A program made the position numbers and the translations under genes. This document shows, piece by piece, positions 63,698 to 64,000 of a DNA stretch of 64,000 nucleotides (positions are counted from its first letter, which is position 1; every line of letters starts with the position of its first letter). The notes below the pieces were generated by a model. It worked only from the letters and a program-made list of their open reading frames with translations, was not told where the DNA came from and ran no database searches. This DNA is from Xestospongia muta (Eukaryota; Porifera; Demospongiae; Haplosclerida; Petrosiidae), in contig OY848923.1 in NCBI GenBank assembly GCA_963693285.1, positions 907,026 through 971,025 on the forward strand, in the 5' to 3' direction.

Positions 63698-64000
63698 ATG
63701 TCATCTTTTCTCTTGTGTCTTACAGTTGGTATATTAATACCATTGTTTGCCAGGTCTAATGATCCTCCTTCATTACCTCACACTGGTAAGTTATCTAAAG
63801 GTACATTGACTAATTATCATATAATACAGGAGTCCAATTATATGGAGGATACAATAAAACATCCTACCCAAATAACTCCATGATTCCTGCAAATTATTTC
63901 TTTGATGGTGATAAAAACAATAATAATTTAAATGATGGCTTGTGGTGTCAAAGTGCTAGAAATGAGTCTAATATTGGAGTATGGTATTATCCTAATGGTA
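63698..64000 (+). CDS. Small Ig/FN3 receptor, partial, runs off the window
   Basis: Paralogue of the gene at 60653. Exon 1, 63698-63785, encodes a signal peptide (LLCLTVGILIPLFARSN) ending in DPPSLPHTG; exon 2 starts at 63830 and continues past the window end (NDGLWCQSARNESNIGVWYY). The 44-bp intron is almost identical to that of the upstream gene, so the duplication is recent. Nothing broken is seen in the visible part. Confidence 0.8.

Overview
The window reads as nuclear DNA of an early-branching animal. A demosponge such as Amphimedon is the best guess; this is inference from gene content and genome texture. The genes are animal-type: immunoglobulin-superfamily receptors, a giant cadherin, a class IA PI3-kinase regulatory subunit, a Disabled-like PTB adaptor, FUT10/11-type fucosyltransferases and CMTR1 cap methyltransferases. 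They sit in AT-rich, compact DNA with many introns of about 45 to 500 bp and very long CT microsatellites. I assembled exons by hand from GT/AG sites, reading phase and protein similarity. Every complete spliced model sums to a whole number of codons.

Layout. 464-8113 (+): single-pass receptor with five Ig-type modules and FN3. 9170-10240 (-): HD-domain phosphohydrolase of the COG4339 type. 10750-33237 (+): three tandem CMTR1 genes (A, B, C), separated by spacers that carry a decayed minus-strand gene fragment. 33415-36421: two intronless fucosyltransferases, head to head. 36683-50027 (-): cell-surface protein of about 3626 residues with NIDO, AMOP, VWD, EGF and 20 cadherin repeats. 50465-56303 (-): p85-like PI3K regulatory subunit. 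56561-59576 (+): PTB-domain endocytic adaptor, divergent from the PI3K gene. 60040-64000 (+): cluster of small Ig/FN3 receptors (one pseudogene, one complete gene, one cut by the window edge).

Main points. (1) The CMTR1 triplet seems to be diverging in function: copy A has Gly where the family has its second catalytic lysine, copy B has Gly to Glu two residues after the catalytic Asp, and copy C keeps the canonical residues. (2) The giant adhesion protein joins a Mesh/MUC4-like NIDO-AMOP-VWD front to a long cadherin array. Within that array most even-numbered repeats lack the calcium-binding DxNDNxP linker, giving a two-domain super-repeat. (3) Its cytoplasmic tail carries a YETM (p85 SH2-type) and an NPSY (PTB-type) motif; the next two genes encode a p85-like protein and a PTB adaptor. 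A functional link is inference only. (4) CT microsatellites run CT on the coding strand and serve as polypyrimidine tracts in genes on both strands.

Long open frames inside CT/GA or ATCC/GGAT repeats are artefacts and are not annotated as genes.
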